Positions 34,207-42,533 of a DNA stretch of 64,000 nt are shown here, piece by piece (positions within the stretch are counted from its first letter, which is position 1; each line of letters opens with the position of its first letter). Position numbers and translations under genes: made by a program. The notes beneath the pieces are model-generated. The model did not search any database. It was given only the letters and a program-made list of their open reading frames with translations, and was not told the DNA's origin. Location: the NCBI GenBank assembly GCA_052139695.1, contig JBKQWF010000056.1, positions 1 through 64,000 of the forward strand. Reading direction: 5' to 3'. The stretch is from PLGF01 sp052139695 (GTDB lineage Bacteria > Verrucomicrobiota > Verrucomicrobiia > Limisphaerales > Palsa-1400).

Positions 34207-35667
34207 GTGATTACTACAATCAAACACAAAGCCGTTAGCGCCGTCATCTGGAGCGGCGTGGAGCGGCTGGCCGGGCAATCGATTCGCTTTGTCATCGGCG
34301 TGATCCTGGCGCGATTGCTGCTGCCCGCGGAATTCGGCCTGATCGGGATGCTGGGCATTTTCATGGGAGTGGCGCAGGTGTTCGTCAATTGCGGGTTCGG
34401 CGAAGGCCTGGTGCAAAAGCAGAACACCACGCATCGTGACGAATGCTCCGTCTTCTATTTCAACATTGCCTTTGGCGCGTTTGCCTGTGTCTTGCTCTAT
34501 CTCGCCTCCCCGTGGATTGCTGATTTTTACCATCAGCCCATCCTGACGAGTCTCATGCGGCTCATGGCCCTGGACGTTCTCATTAACTCTTTTGGGATCG
34601 TCCAAACCATGTTGCTGACGAAAGAAATCGACTTCAAAACACAATTGAAGGCGAGCGTCATCTCGACGATGGTATCAGGAGCCATCGCGGTGGCGCTGGC
34701 CGTCAAAGGATTTGGGGTGTTGAGCCTGGCGGCGCAGGTGCTGATCGGGGATGCGCTGCGGGTGATACTGTTATTTGTCTTTCATGCTTGGCGGCCGGGG
34801 CTCGTTTTCAGCCTCTCTTCCCTGCGCGAGCTCCTGCCTTTTGGATCAAGACTTTTTGCCTCCGGCCTGCTCAATAGCATTTTCACGGAAATTTATTCGC
34901 TGGTCATCGGCCGGATTTACGCTCCCGCCGCGCTGGGTTTGTTCACCCGGGCCAAACAAATGCAGCAGATGCCGGTGGACAACCTTTGCAGCATCGTCGG
35001 CCGGGTCTCCTTTCCGATTTTCGCCTCCGTGCAGGAGGATAAGCCGGTTTTAAAGCGCGGCGTAAGAAAGGCCGCCCGGGGACTGGTGATGATTAACTTT
35101 CCATTGATGATCGGCCTGGCCGTGGCGGCCCGGCCGCTGGTGCTGGTGTTGTTGACGAAAAAGTGGGAAGCGTGCGTTCCCTATATCCAGATGTTGTGCG
35201 TTGGCGGCGCGCTTTTTCCGTTAAGCCTCATTCATCTCAACGCGCTCGCCGCGCAGGGCCGTTCCGACCTGTTCTTGCGGCTTGAGATCATCAAAAAGGT
35301 CTTGGTGGGCGTCGCGGTGGCGCTCACCTTCCGTTACGGCGTGAAGGGTTTGCTGGCCGGTGACATTGTGGTGTCAATTATATCCTGCTATCTCAACTGC
35401 TATTACTCCGTTCGGTTGATCGGCTATGGCTGGAAAGAGCAAATCCTGGATTTGCTGCCTTATTTGGGAATCGCCGCCTTGATGGGGGCTTCTGTCTGGC
35501 TGGCCGGCGGGCTGACGCCCTGGGGGGGGAACTTCGGCCAGCTTGTGGCTGAACTGTCCACGGGCGTCATCGTCTATTACTTGGGCTGTCGCTTTTGCCG
35601 CTTGTCCGCCTTTTCTGAAGCGTGCGAGGTGGTGCGCAGCAGAATTCCCGGCTGGAAACCGGCATAG
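34207..35667 (+). CDS. Wzx-type lipid-linked oligosaccharide flippase
   Basis: This inner-membrane protein of the MATE/MVF-like polysaccharide transporter family (WzxC/PST type) has about twelve to fourteen membrane segments. It starts with the usual HKAVSAVIWSGVERLAGQSI, then VILARLLLPAEFGLIGML and FGEGLVQKQNTT. It should move undecaprenyl-linked repeat units to the periplasmic face for the Wzy-like polymerase. The GTG at 34207 (486 residues) puts the family start right after it. An ATG at 34159 would add 16 residues with no family resemblance. It follows the acetyltransferase gene closely. Confidence 0.9.
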   Translation: MITTIKHKAVSAVIWSGVERLAGQSIRFVIGVILARLLLPAEFGLIGMLGIFMGVAQVFVNCGFGEGLVQKQNTTHRDECSVFYFNIAFGAFACVLLYLASPWIADFYHQPILTSLMRLMALDVLINSFGIVQTMLLTKEIDFKTQLKASVISTMVSGAIAVALAVKGFGVLSLAAQVLIGDALRVILLFVFHAWRPGLVFSLSSLRELLPFGSRLFASGLLNSIFTEIYSLVIGRIYAPAALGLFTRAKQMQQMPVDNLCSIVGRVSFPIFASVQEDKPVLKRGVRKAARGLVMINFPLMIGLAVAARPLVLVLLTKKWEACVPYIQMLCVGGALFPLSLIHLNALAAQGRSDLFLRLEIIKKVLVGVAVALTFRYGVKGLLAGDIVVSIISCYLNCYYSVRLIGYGWKEQILDLLPYLGIAALMGASVWLAGGLTPWGGNFGQLVAELSTGVIVYYLGCRFCRLSAFSEACEVVRSRIPGWKPA

Positions 35668-35713
35668 CCGCGGGTCATTTCCTGGTCATGAAGAAAATTG
35701 AGCGCGACCTGAC

Positions 35714-36559
35714 ATGGTTGGCCGTTTGATTAGACTCGTCATTAGTCTGGGCCTCGCGGTGGAGGACGCCTTGGCCGGCTGGCTGCCGGCGGGCCGCCAG
35801 TCCGCCGGAACTTGTGTGGTCATCAATTACCATTCCATTTCCGGTGAATCAAAGTCACGCTTTGGGAAGCAACTGGACATGCTTCTCCGCCTCGCCATCC
35901 CCCTCCCGGCGGGAAGAAAATCGCCGCTGGAAAAGGGGCGGCGATATGTGGCCGTGACGGTCGATGATGTTTTCCAAAGCTTCCTGGCCAACGGACTGCC
36001 TGAGTTGTGTCAGCGCAAGATACCTGTAACGCTCTTTCCCCCGACCGGTTATTTGGGTCGAAACTCATCCTGGGATGATTACGGCGGGGAAAACAAAGTG
36101 GGCGAAGCCGTGGCCTCGGCAGACGACCTCCGACAAATTGCCAAGTTCAACAACGTGGATTTCGGGTCGCATGGGGTGACACATGCCAACCTCGCGTTGC
36201 TGGCGGAAGCCGAAGCAAGGCAAGAACTCCAGAACTCCAAGAGGTCGCTGGAAAGCATCGTTGGGCGTGAAATCACCGCGCTCAGCTTTCCCTACGGGAG
36301 TTACGGCGCAAGGGAATTGCGGCTCGCCAGTGAAACCGGGTATAAGGTTTTTTTTGATTCGACTCCACAACGGTTGGTCGCAACCGTGGGTGAAGGCTTG
36401 ACCGGACGGGTGGGTGTGCAACCGACCGATTGGGACATCGAATTCAGCTTGAAGATACGCGGGGCGTATCGCTGGGTGAGGATGGCATCCGCCTGGAAAA
36501 AGAAGGCTCGCGCGTGGTTCGCGGGCTCGACTCCAACGAAAGATCAAAATCATGGTTGA
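35714..36559 (+). CDS. Polysaccharide deacetylase, NodB type (third)
   Basis: The 281-residue protein has a NodB fold: CVVINYHSIS near residue 36, VTVDDVFQSF in place of the usual TFDDG, the HxxxH metal pair in GSHGVTHANL, and LSFPYGSYG. The two Asp and two His ligands are kept despite the altered TVDDV motif, so activity is plausible. Its N-terminal 25 residues are hydrophobic and could be a signal anchor. It overlaps the following FemAB-like gene by 8 bases. Confidence 0.84.
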   Translation: MVGRLIRLVISLGLAVEDALAGWLPAGRQSAGTCVVINYHSISGESKSRFGKQLDMLLRLAIPLPAGRKSPLEKGRRYVAVTVDDVFQSFLANGLPELCQRKIPVTLFPPTGYLGRNSSWDDYGGENKVGEAVASADDLRQIAKFNNVDFGSHGVTHANLALLAEAEARQELQNSKRSLESIVGREITALSFPYGSYGARELRLASETGYKVFFDSTPQRLVATVGEGLTGRVGVQPTDWDIEFSLKIRGAYRWVRMASAWKKKARAWFAGSTPTKDQNHG

Positions 36560-37643
36560 TCAACCTTACCGGGCCGATATCGATGCCGTCACGCCTGCGG
36601 AGTGGTCGAAACTTTTGGAACGGTTCGAGGACGCGAACATCTACCAAACGCGGAGCTATGGAGCCGTTCGCTGGGGCGCGAAAAACCTCAGTCACCTGGT
36701 GCTGCGTCGTGGCGGCGAAGTCGCAGGCGTCGCGCAGGTCCGGATCGTCCGCGCCCGCTTCCTCAACCGTGGCATCGCCTACCTGAGGTGGGGGCCGGTC
36801 TGCCAGTTGCGCGGGCGCGAACTGGACGCGGAAAACGTCCGGGGGATGGCGGAGGCTTTGAGAGCGGAATATGTCGCGAAGAGGCGTCTGTTCCTGCGCA
36901 TTCTGCCGGATGCGTTCGAGGACTCTCCACGAGCGAATGTTTTTAGCGCGGCATTCTCGGAGTTTCAAACGGCCCCGGCGGAGATGCCGGGAGCGAACCG
37001 GACCCTGGTGGTGAACCTGGCCCCGACGCTCGAAGAGTTGCGCAAGGCGCTGGACCAGAAATGGCGCAACCAGCTCAATCGCGCCGAAAAAAACAATCTC
37101 GCCATCCTGGAGGGCCGCGGGGCCGAACACTACGAGATGTTTTTGAAACTTTACCGGGACATGTGGGACCGCAAGAAGTTTGACACGACGGTTGATATTG
37201 AAGAATTCGGGCGCATCCTGGAGGACTTGCCGGAGGAATTCAAGTTTCGCATCCTGATTTGCCAGGACAAAGGCGTGGCGGTCAGCGGCTTGGTTTGCGC
37301 GGTCATTGGCACCATGGGGGTTTATCTGCTGGGCGCGACGAGCGAGGCCGGTCTGAAGAGCAAAGGAGCCTATCTTCTGCAGTGGAACATGATCCAGTGG
37401 CTCAAAGAAAACGGGTTCAAATCCTACGACCTGGGCGGCATCGACCCGGATCGCAACCCGGGCGTTTATCATTTCAAGAGAGGGTTCTCCGGGGATGACG
37501 TAACACGGCTGCCAGCCTTCGAATGCTGCCAGGACTCCTTAAGTTACCTGGTTATGAAAGGAGCTGACCTGACAAAAGGTGGCCTCCGCGCTCTGTGGCT
37601 CCGAGCCATCCGCAACCTCAATCACAAACCTATAACTCCGTGA
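36552..37643 (+). CDS. FemAB-like GNAT acyltransferase (second)
   Basis: This 363-residue FemAB-family protein has the paired GNAT layout: an N-terminal lobe with IYQTRSYGAVRWGAKNLSHLV, and a C-terminal lobe with LDQKWRNQLNRAEKNNL, SKGAYLLQWNMIQWLKENG and YDLGGIDPDRNPGVYHFKRGF. The DLGG-PxxxPGVyxFKrgF block is the hallmark of lipid II:glycine glycyltransferase-like enzymes. Such proteins can transfer amino acids or acyl groups to amino sugars. It sits between a deacetylase, which could expose amino groups, and a GT2 gene, with overlaps at both ends (8 bases, and GTGA). Confidence 0.87.
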   Translation: MVDQPYRADIDAVTPAEWSKLLERFEDANIYQTRSYGAVRWGAKNLSHLVLRRGGEVAGVAQVRIVRARFLNRGIAYLRWGPVCQLRGRELDAENVRGMAEALRAEYVAKRRLFLRILPDAFEDSPRANVFSAAFSEFQTAPAEMPGANRTLVVNLAPTLEELRKALDQKWRNQLNRAEKNNLAILEGRGAEHYEMFLKLYRDMWDRKKFDTTVDIEEFGRILEDLPEEFKFRILICQDKGVAVSGLVCAVIGTMGVYLLGATSEAGLKSKGAYLLQWNMIQWLKENGFKSYDLGGIDPDRNPGVYHFKRGFSGDDVTRLPAFECCQDSLSYLVMKGADLTKGGLRALWLRAIRNLNHKPITP

Positions 37644-38611
37644 ACGCACCGCCCCGGCCAATGACTATCGATATCTCCGTTGTGATCCTCAGTTGGAATG
37701 ACAAAGACCACCTGGTGGAACTGTTGGACAGCCTCCAATCCACCAAACGTTCCATGGAAATCATTGTCGTCGATAACGCGTCCACGGATGGTTCGCCGGA
37801 ACTGGTCGAGGCAAAGTATCCCCATGTCATCTTGATCAAGAACAAAGAGAACCTCGGCTTTCCCAAGGGCAACAATATGGGCACGCGGGCCAGCCGCGGA
37901 AAATACGTTTATTTGCTCAATTCGGATATTAAAGTTCTGGAAGGCTGCATGGACGCCCTGGCGGATTTCATGGACCAAAATCCCAAGGTCGGATTTTGCG
38001 GGCCAAGAATTTTCAACAAAGATCTGACGCATCAAAGCTCGTGCCGGCGCAATCCGACGTTGTGGAATAACATTTGTTCAGCTTCGGGGCTCGCCTCAGT
38101 CTTTCGCGGTTCAAAGTTTTTTAGCGGCGAGCACATGTTCTACTTCAAGGGCGATCGCCAAATTGACGTTGATGTCCTGGTGGGTTGTTTTTGGGTCGTG
38201 CGGCGCGCGGCGATTGATGAATTTGGCTTGTTAGACGAAGGGTTCTTCATCTATGCGGAAGATGTGGACTGGTGCAAACGCTGCTGGAAAGCAGGGTGGC
38301 GCGTCGTATTTTTCCCAGGGGCCCAGGCCATCCACTACGGCGGGGCGAGCACGACCAAGAAGGACCCCGTTCGTTTTGCCCTGACGCAGCAGCGGTCTCT
38401 GTTGAGGTACTGGAAAAAGCATCATGGCAGCCTGGGTCGTTTCAGCATGGCCTGCATCATCTTCAGCCATTTGAGTTTGCGCTGGGCCGCGGCTTTTGTG
38501 AAATCGCTTCTGAGCAGCGGGAAACGTGAAGAAAGCAGGGTGAAGATGCAAGTGGCGGGAGCCTGTTTAAGCGCTCTCTTCGTGCCGCATCAGCCCGAAG
38601 GGTCAAAGTAG
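37640..38611 (+). CDS. GT2 family glycosyltransferase (rhamnosyltransferase-like)
   Basis: This family 2 enzyme has ISVVILSWNDKDHLVELLDSL, IIVVDNASTDGSPELVE, NLGFPKGNNMG, YLLNSDIKV and the late GFFIYAEDVDWCKRCWKAGW motif. The pattern is that of the WbbL/rhamnosyltransferase-like subgroup. The GTG at 37640 overlaps the FemAB stop (GTGA), matching the coupling seen across this locus; the ATG at 37661 is the alternative (MTIDISVV). The C-terminus has a hydrophobic segment (MACIIFSHLSLRWAAAFV). Length is 323 residues from the GTG. The sugar is uncertain. Confidence 0.88.
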   Translation: MNAPPRPMTIDISVVILSWNDKDHLVELLDSLQSTKRSMEIIVVDNASTDGSPELVEAKYPHVILIKNKENLGFPKGNNMGTRASRGKYVYLLNSDIKVLEGCMDALADFMDQNPKVGFCGPRIFNKDLTHQSSCRRNPTLWNNICSASGLASVFRGSKFFSGEHMFYFKGDRQIDVDVLVGCFWVVRRAAIDEFGLLDEGFFIYAEDVDWCKRCWKAGWRVVFFPGAQAIHYGGASTTKKDPVRFALTQQRSLLRYWKKHHGSLGRFSMACIIFSHLSLRWAAAFVKSLLSSGKREESRVKMQVAGACLSALFVPHQPEGSK

Positions 38612-38627
38612 CAGCTCATGCCAGCTC

Positions 38628-39329
38628 ATGGATTCGTTTGCGCGGTTTTTCCATTATGTCCGGGCCAAGGGAGTTTTGGCCGCCCTCAAACGGTTGCGCC
38701 TCTCGTGGACGCGGCTTCGCGCGGGCGGCAACCGCATGGTGCTTTTCTTCTGCAGCCTGCCAGGCTGCGATCCGGCGGCTTTGGAAGGCCCCGTGCAAGG
38801 GACGGTCGAACGCAAAAACAGCCGGGCCGAACTGGACGAGCATGACTTTTCGCAAATCATCGGTTCCTGGAATGCAACCATTGCCGGGCGCCGGCTCCAG
38901 GAGCGCTTCGGGCGAGGGGCCACGCTCTGGCTCTACAAGGTCGATGGGAAACTGGCCGGCTATGGCTGGTCTGTCCTGGCAGACCCTATGGAGCCTCATT
39001 ATCATCCCCTGGGTTTCAACGATGCCCACTTGTTTGACTTTTTTGTCTTTCCGGAATATCGGGGGCGCCGCGTTAACCCACAGTTGGTCCTGGCGGTTTT
39101 GCGGCGCCTTAAGACCGAGGGACGCGATCGCGCGTTCATCGAAGCGGCGGAGTGGAACACCCCGCAGCTCCATTCGCTTGGCCGGACCCCATTTGTCGAG
39201 TTAGGCCGGGCGCTAAAATATCATTTTTTTGGAAGGCCGCTTGTTCTCTGGACACAACGGAAGCCGGCGTCCAAACCCAACTGCAACCCTCAAACGGAAA
39301 AGGAATCACCATCATGTCCACATCCCTAG
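38628..39329 (+). CDS. GNAT-family N-acetyltransferase
   Basis: The 233-residue protein has a GNAT fold with a basic N-terminal helix (RAKGVLAALKRLRLSW). A core follows with LWLYKVDGKLAGYGWSVLAD, HLFDFFVFPEYRGRRVNPQLVLAVL (acetyl-CoA binding A motif, R-G-R-x-V/N) and AEWNTPQLHSLGRTPFVELG. It may acylate an amino sugar such as the 4-amino or 3-amino sugar made here. The tail beyond residue 210 is low complexity, and the end overlaps the next gene by 16 bases. Confidence 0.78.
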   Translation: MDSFARFFHYVRAKGVLAALKRLRLSWTRLRAGGNRMVLFFCSLPGCDPAALEGPVQGTVERKNSRAELDEHDFSQIIGSWNATIAGRRLQERFGRGATLWLYKVDGKLAGYGWSVLADPMEPHYHPLGFNDAHLFDFFVFPEYRGRRVNPQLVLAVLRRLKTEGRDRAFIEAAEWNTPQLHSLGRTPFVELGRALKYHFFGRPLVLWTQRKPASKPNCNPQTEKESPSCPHP

Positions 39330-40327
39330 TCACCGGCGGCGCCGGTTTTATTGGCTCGCACGTCGCGAGGCACTTAGTGAACGCTGGCCACAAAGTCGTT
39401 GTTCTGGACGATTTGAGCGGGGGCTTCGAGGACAACGTCCCGGCGGGATGTGTTTTTGTCAAAGGATCGATCCTGGACCACGCATTAATTGACTCCATGT
39501 TTCAACAGCGTCAATTCGACTATGTTTACCATTTGGCGGCTTACGCGGCGGAGGGATTGAGCCATTTCATTAAACGGTTCAACTACAACAACAACGTGGT
39601 CGGCACGGTCAATTTGATTAACGCCGCCATCAACCATCAGGTCAAATGCTTTGTCTTCACCTCCTCCATCGCGGTCTATGGCGCCGGCCAGACGCCGATG
39701 ACGGAGGACATGACTCCTGTGCCGGAGGATTCCTATGGCATCGCGAAGTTTGCCTGCGAATTGGAACTGAAGGTGTCCAATCACATGTTCGGCCTGGATT
39801 ATATCATCTTCCGTCCGCACAACGTGTATGGGGAGGGCCAGAACATCGGCGACCGCTATCGCAACGTCGTTGGGATCTTTATGAACCAATTGCTGCGCAA
39901 CGAGCCCTTGACGATTTTCGGGGATGGCGAACAGGAACGGGCCTTTACTCATATCAATGACGTCGCTCCGATCATCGCCGAATCCATCCATGTTCCCGGC
40001 GCGCGCAACCAGGTTTTTAACGTTGGCGCGGAGGTGCCATTTACGGTCAACGAACTGGCGAAGGTCGTGGCCGCGGCCTTGGGACGGGAATGCCGGATCA
40101 CTCACCTCCAGGCGCGCGATGAAGTGAAGTTCGCCTATTCCGACCACAGCAAAGCGGAACGGGTTTTTGGCAGGAAAAACAAGACGTCCCTGAAAGAGGG
40201 AATCGCGGCCATGGCCCAATGGGTGAAATCCCGCGGCGCCAGGGAAAGCAGCGTCTTCGAGAACATTGAGGTCATGCGGAATCTGCCCCCCAGTTGGGCC
40301 AGCGCTTCCAAGGGGAAAAAAGCTTGA
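39314..40327 (+). CDS. NAD-dependent sugar-nucleotide epimerase/dehydratase (GalE-like)
   Basis: This extended SDR enzyme of 337 residues has the NAD-binding motif VTGGAGFIGSHVARHL, HLAAYAAEG, the SSIAVYG strand, the catalytic YxxxK in YGIAKFACELE, and FGDGEQERAFTHINDV. These fit the GalE/UDP-glucose 4-epimerase-like group; the exact substrate is uncertain. The ATG at 39314 has AGGA about nine bases upstream and lies within the end of the GNAT gene. A longer in-frame extension exists but overlaps that gene heavily. The C-terminal 30 residues are a variable tail. Confidence 0.87.
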   Translation: MSTSLVTGGAGFIGSHVARHLVNAGHKVVVLDDLSGGFEDNVPAGCVFVKGSILDHALIDSMFQQRQFDYVYHLAAYAAEGLSHFIKRFNYNNNVVGTVNLINAAINHQVKCFVFTSSIAVYGAGQTPMTEDMTPVPEDSYGIAKFACELELKVSNHMFGLDYIIFRPHNVYGEGQNIGDRYRNVVGIFMNQLLRNEPLTIFGDGEQERAFTHINDVAPIIAESIHVPGARNQVFNVGAEVPFTVNELAKVVAAALGRECRITHLQARDEVKFAYSDHSKAERVFGRKNKTSLKEGIAAMAQWVKSRGARESSVFENIEVMRNLPPSWASASKGKKA

Positions 40328-40402
40328 GCATGGGTTCTGTTTGTTCAAAGAAAACTGCCGCGCGTTCTCAGAGCCCGCCAGGCCGTTTGGGCATGCAATC
40401 CG

Positions 40403-40975
40403 ATGGTTGATCCTTCCCCTTCGTTGGATTGGCGGCCGCAATTGGACAACCCGACTTTTCTCGGCTGGTCAGTGGTGGCGGCGTACGTCCTCGCCGCTTT
40501 GGTTTGCGGCGGGGCTGCGCGAATTGCGTCCGCAACGCCGGGACGGAAGGAACATGTTCCCATCTGGTCGCTTTTCGCGGCCTTGCTCGTGTTCCTCGGC
40601 GTCAACAAACAACTCAATTTGCAAACACTTTTGCTTGTCCTGGGGCGGCGGGCTGCCTCCGCGGGCGGTTGGTACGAACGCCGGCGCCTGGCCCAAGCCG
40701 TTTTCAGCATGGCCTTTGCCCTGGCGGGAGGCGCTGCCGTCTTTCTCCTGGCCAGCCGCGCCAAGGCGTTCTTTGGCGAAAACCCTCTCGCCTGGCGCGG
40801 TTTGACCATCCTGACCGTGTTCGTGTTGTTGCGTGCCGCCACCATTAATCATGTCGATGAGTGGCTGGGGGTGAACCTATACGATGACAAATGGTGCTGG
40901 GTGCTAGAAATCTGCGGAAGTTTCTTGCTTGGGCTGTCCGCTTTCCGTTTTATTCAGTCACAGCGTCATGAGTGA
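40403..40975 (+). CDS. Small integral membrane protein of unknown function
   Basis: The 190-residue protein has about five membrane segments: GWSVVAAYVLAALVCGG, IWSLFAALLVFLGVNK, AVFSMAFALAGGAAVFLL, GLTILTVFVLLRAATINHV and CWVLEICGSFLLGLSAF. A short conserved-looking NKQLNLQTLLLVLGRR stretch follows the second. I recognise no enzymatic motif. It overlaps the outer-membrane barrel gene by 8 bases, so the two are probably made together and may work together in export. A 75-bp gap separates it from the epimerase gene. Confidence 0.68.
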   Translation: MVDPSPSLDWRPQLDNPTFLGWSVVAAYVLAALVCGGAARIASATPGRKEHVPIWSLFAALLVFLGVNKQLNLQTLLLVLGRRAASAGGWYERRRLAQAVFSMAFALAGGAAVFLLASRAKAFFGENPLAWRGLTILTVFVLLRAATINHVDEWLGVNLYDDKWCWVLEICGSFLLGLSAFRFIQSQRHE

Positions 40976-42434
40976 CTTTACGTCAAAATCTTGCCGTCCG
41001 CTTGTCTCGGCCGCCGTCTGGCTCTCTTTGGCATGCGCCGTCATGGCGCAACAACCCGCCGATACCAACGCCTCTGCCAGCCAGGTGGTTCAACCGGCTC
41101 AAACCGTTCAGTCGATCCTGTTGCCGGAGACGAACACCTATGCGGGGGTGCCTGAATTGACCAATGAACTCTCCACCGAAACTGGCCTGACCAACCCACC
41201 CATTGCCACCACCACTCCTCCTCCCGTGCTCGGGCCCAGGTACGGCGGCGGGGACCAATTGGCGCCTCCCTTGATGGGAACAGGCGTCTTCGGAGTTCCC
41301 GGCGGGGCGGCGGCCGCTGCCGGCATCCCCACCGGAACGCCCTTGGCTCATTGGGGACCGTTTGATGTGCATGCTTCGTTATCCCACTCGCTCACTTACG
41401 GCAACGGCATTGAGTCGCAACCAGGCAGCCAGGAGAAGACCCTTGTTAATACCGTTTCCCCCGGGTTGATCCTGGGTTTGGGCAAAATGTGGACACTGTC
41501 CTACAACCCAGCCTACACCGTCTATTCCAGTGCGGATCTCCGCAATACGCTTTCGCAATCCGCGTTTCTGAGCGGGCACTTCACCTATGAGGATTGGACC
41601 TTTTCCCTTTCCCAGTCTTATGCCTATAGCGACGAGCCGCTGATTGAAACAGGCACGCAAACTTCGCAAGAAGACTACTCCACGGCTCTTGGCGCCGGGT
41701 ATCAAATCAACAGCACTCTTTCTCTGCAAATGTCGGCGAACCAAGACTTACGCTTTACGCCGCAATTCGACAATCTCAAGCAATGGGGCGGGTCAATTTT
41801 CCTCAACGACATAGTCTTCCCGCGACTGGTCGCGGGTCTGGGGTTCAGCGGCGGGTACGATGATCAAAGCACTGGATCGAGCATCATCTTTGAATCCCTT
41901 CAGGCCAGAATCACCTTTAATCCCAGCGCCAAATTAAGTTTGGCCCTCAGCGGCGGCGCCGAGGACACGCAATTTGTCAATCCTTCCGCGCCGTCGCTGC
42001 TTAACCCGACATTTGCCGCGTCGCTCATATACAGACCCTTGCCCAATACCTCCGTCACTCTTACGGCCAGCCGCACGGTTACGCCGAGCTTTTATGGCAA
42101 TGAGATTGAAGTGGTGACCGGAGTCAATGGGGCGATTCGGCAGCAGCTCTCCAAAAAATTTGCCCTGAGCCTCAGCGCGGGCTACACGACCGAGCCATTG
42201 ACGAGCATCGAGCCCGCGCCGCTGCCTCAATTCTTTTTGGGCCCTCCCCCCGTCAGGGCTCTCACCGTGGTCGAAAAGAATGATTACACGACGGTGGGCG
42301 CGACCCTCTCTTATGCCGTAATTGCCCGGGGCATTATTTCCGTGTTTTATATGTCCAGTGACAACTCTTCCGGGCAAGCCAACTTTAAGTATTCCAGCAG
42401 CCAGCTCGGGGTCTCCGCCAGTTACCGCTATTGA
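40968..42434 (+). CDS. Outer-membrane beta-barrel protein of the polysaccharide locus
   Basis: The 488-residue protein has a signal peptide (cut after AVMA near residue 25). A proline/threonine-rich linker of about 100 residues follows. A long series of alternating polar and hydrophobic strands comes next (TLSYNPAYTVYSS, WTFSLSQSYAYSD, LSLQMSANQDLRF, FALSLSAGYTTEP), ending in an aromatic C-terminus SASYRY, as expected of a barrel inserted by the Bam machinery. Comparable large barrels occur in exosortase-linked polysaccharide loci, where they are thought to export or anchor polymer. The ATG at 40968 lies inside the end of the membrane protein gene. Confidence 0.78.
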   Translation: MSDFTSKSCRPLVSAAVWLSLACAVMAQQPADTNASASQVVQPAQTVQSILLPETNTYAGVPELTNELSTETGLTNPPIATTTPPPVLGPRYGGGDQLAPPLMGTGVFGVPGGAAAAAGIPTGTPLAHWGPFDVHASLSHSLTYGNGIESQPGSQEKTLVNTVSPGLILGLGKMWTLSYNPAYTVYSSADLRNTLSQSAFLSGHFTYEDWTFSLSQSYAYSDEPLIETGTQTSQEDYSTALGAGYQINSTLSLQMSANQDLRFTPQFDNLKQWGGSIFLNDIVFPRLVAGLGFSGGYDDQSTGSSIIFESLQARITFNPSAKLSLALSGGAEDTQFVNPSAPSLLNPTFAASLIYRPLPNTSVTLTASRTVTPSFYGNEIEVVTGVNGAIRQQLSKKFALSLSAGYTTEPLTSIEPAPLPQFFLGPPPVRALTVVEKNDYTTVGATLSYAVIARGIISVFYMSSDNSSGQANFKYSSSQLGVSASYRY

Positions 42435-42533
42435 GCGCGTGTCAAAAATAGTTTTCCGATGAGCACGCCGCCAAACTCGTCTTGTCCTCAACCCTGCGCC
42501 GTGGTAAATCCACCCGCGAAGTAAGATAAAATC

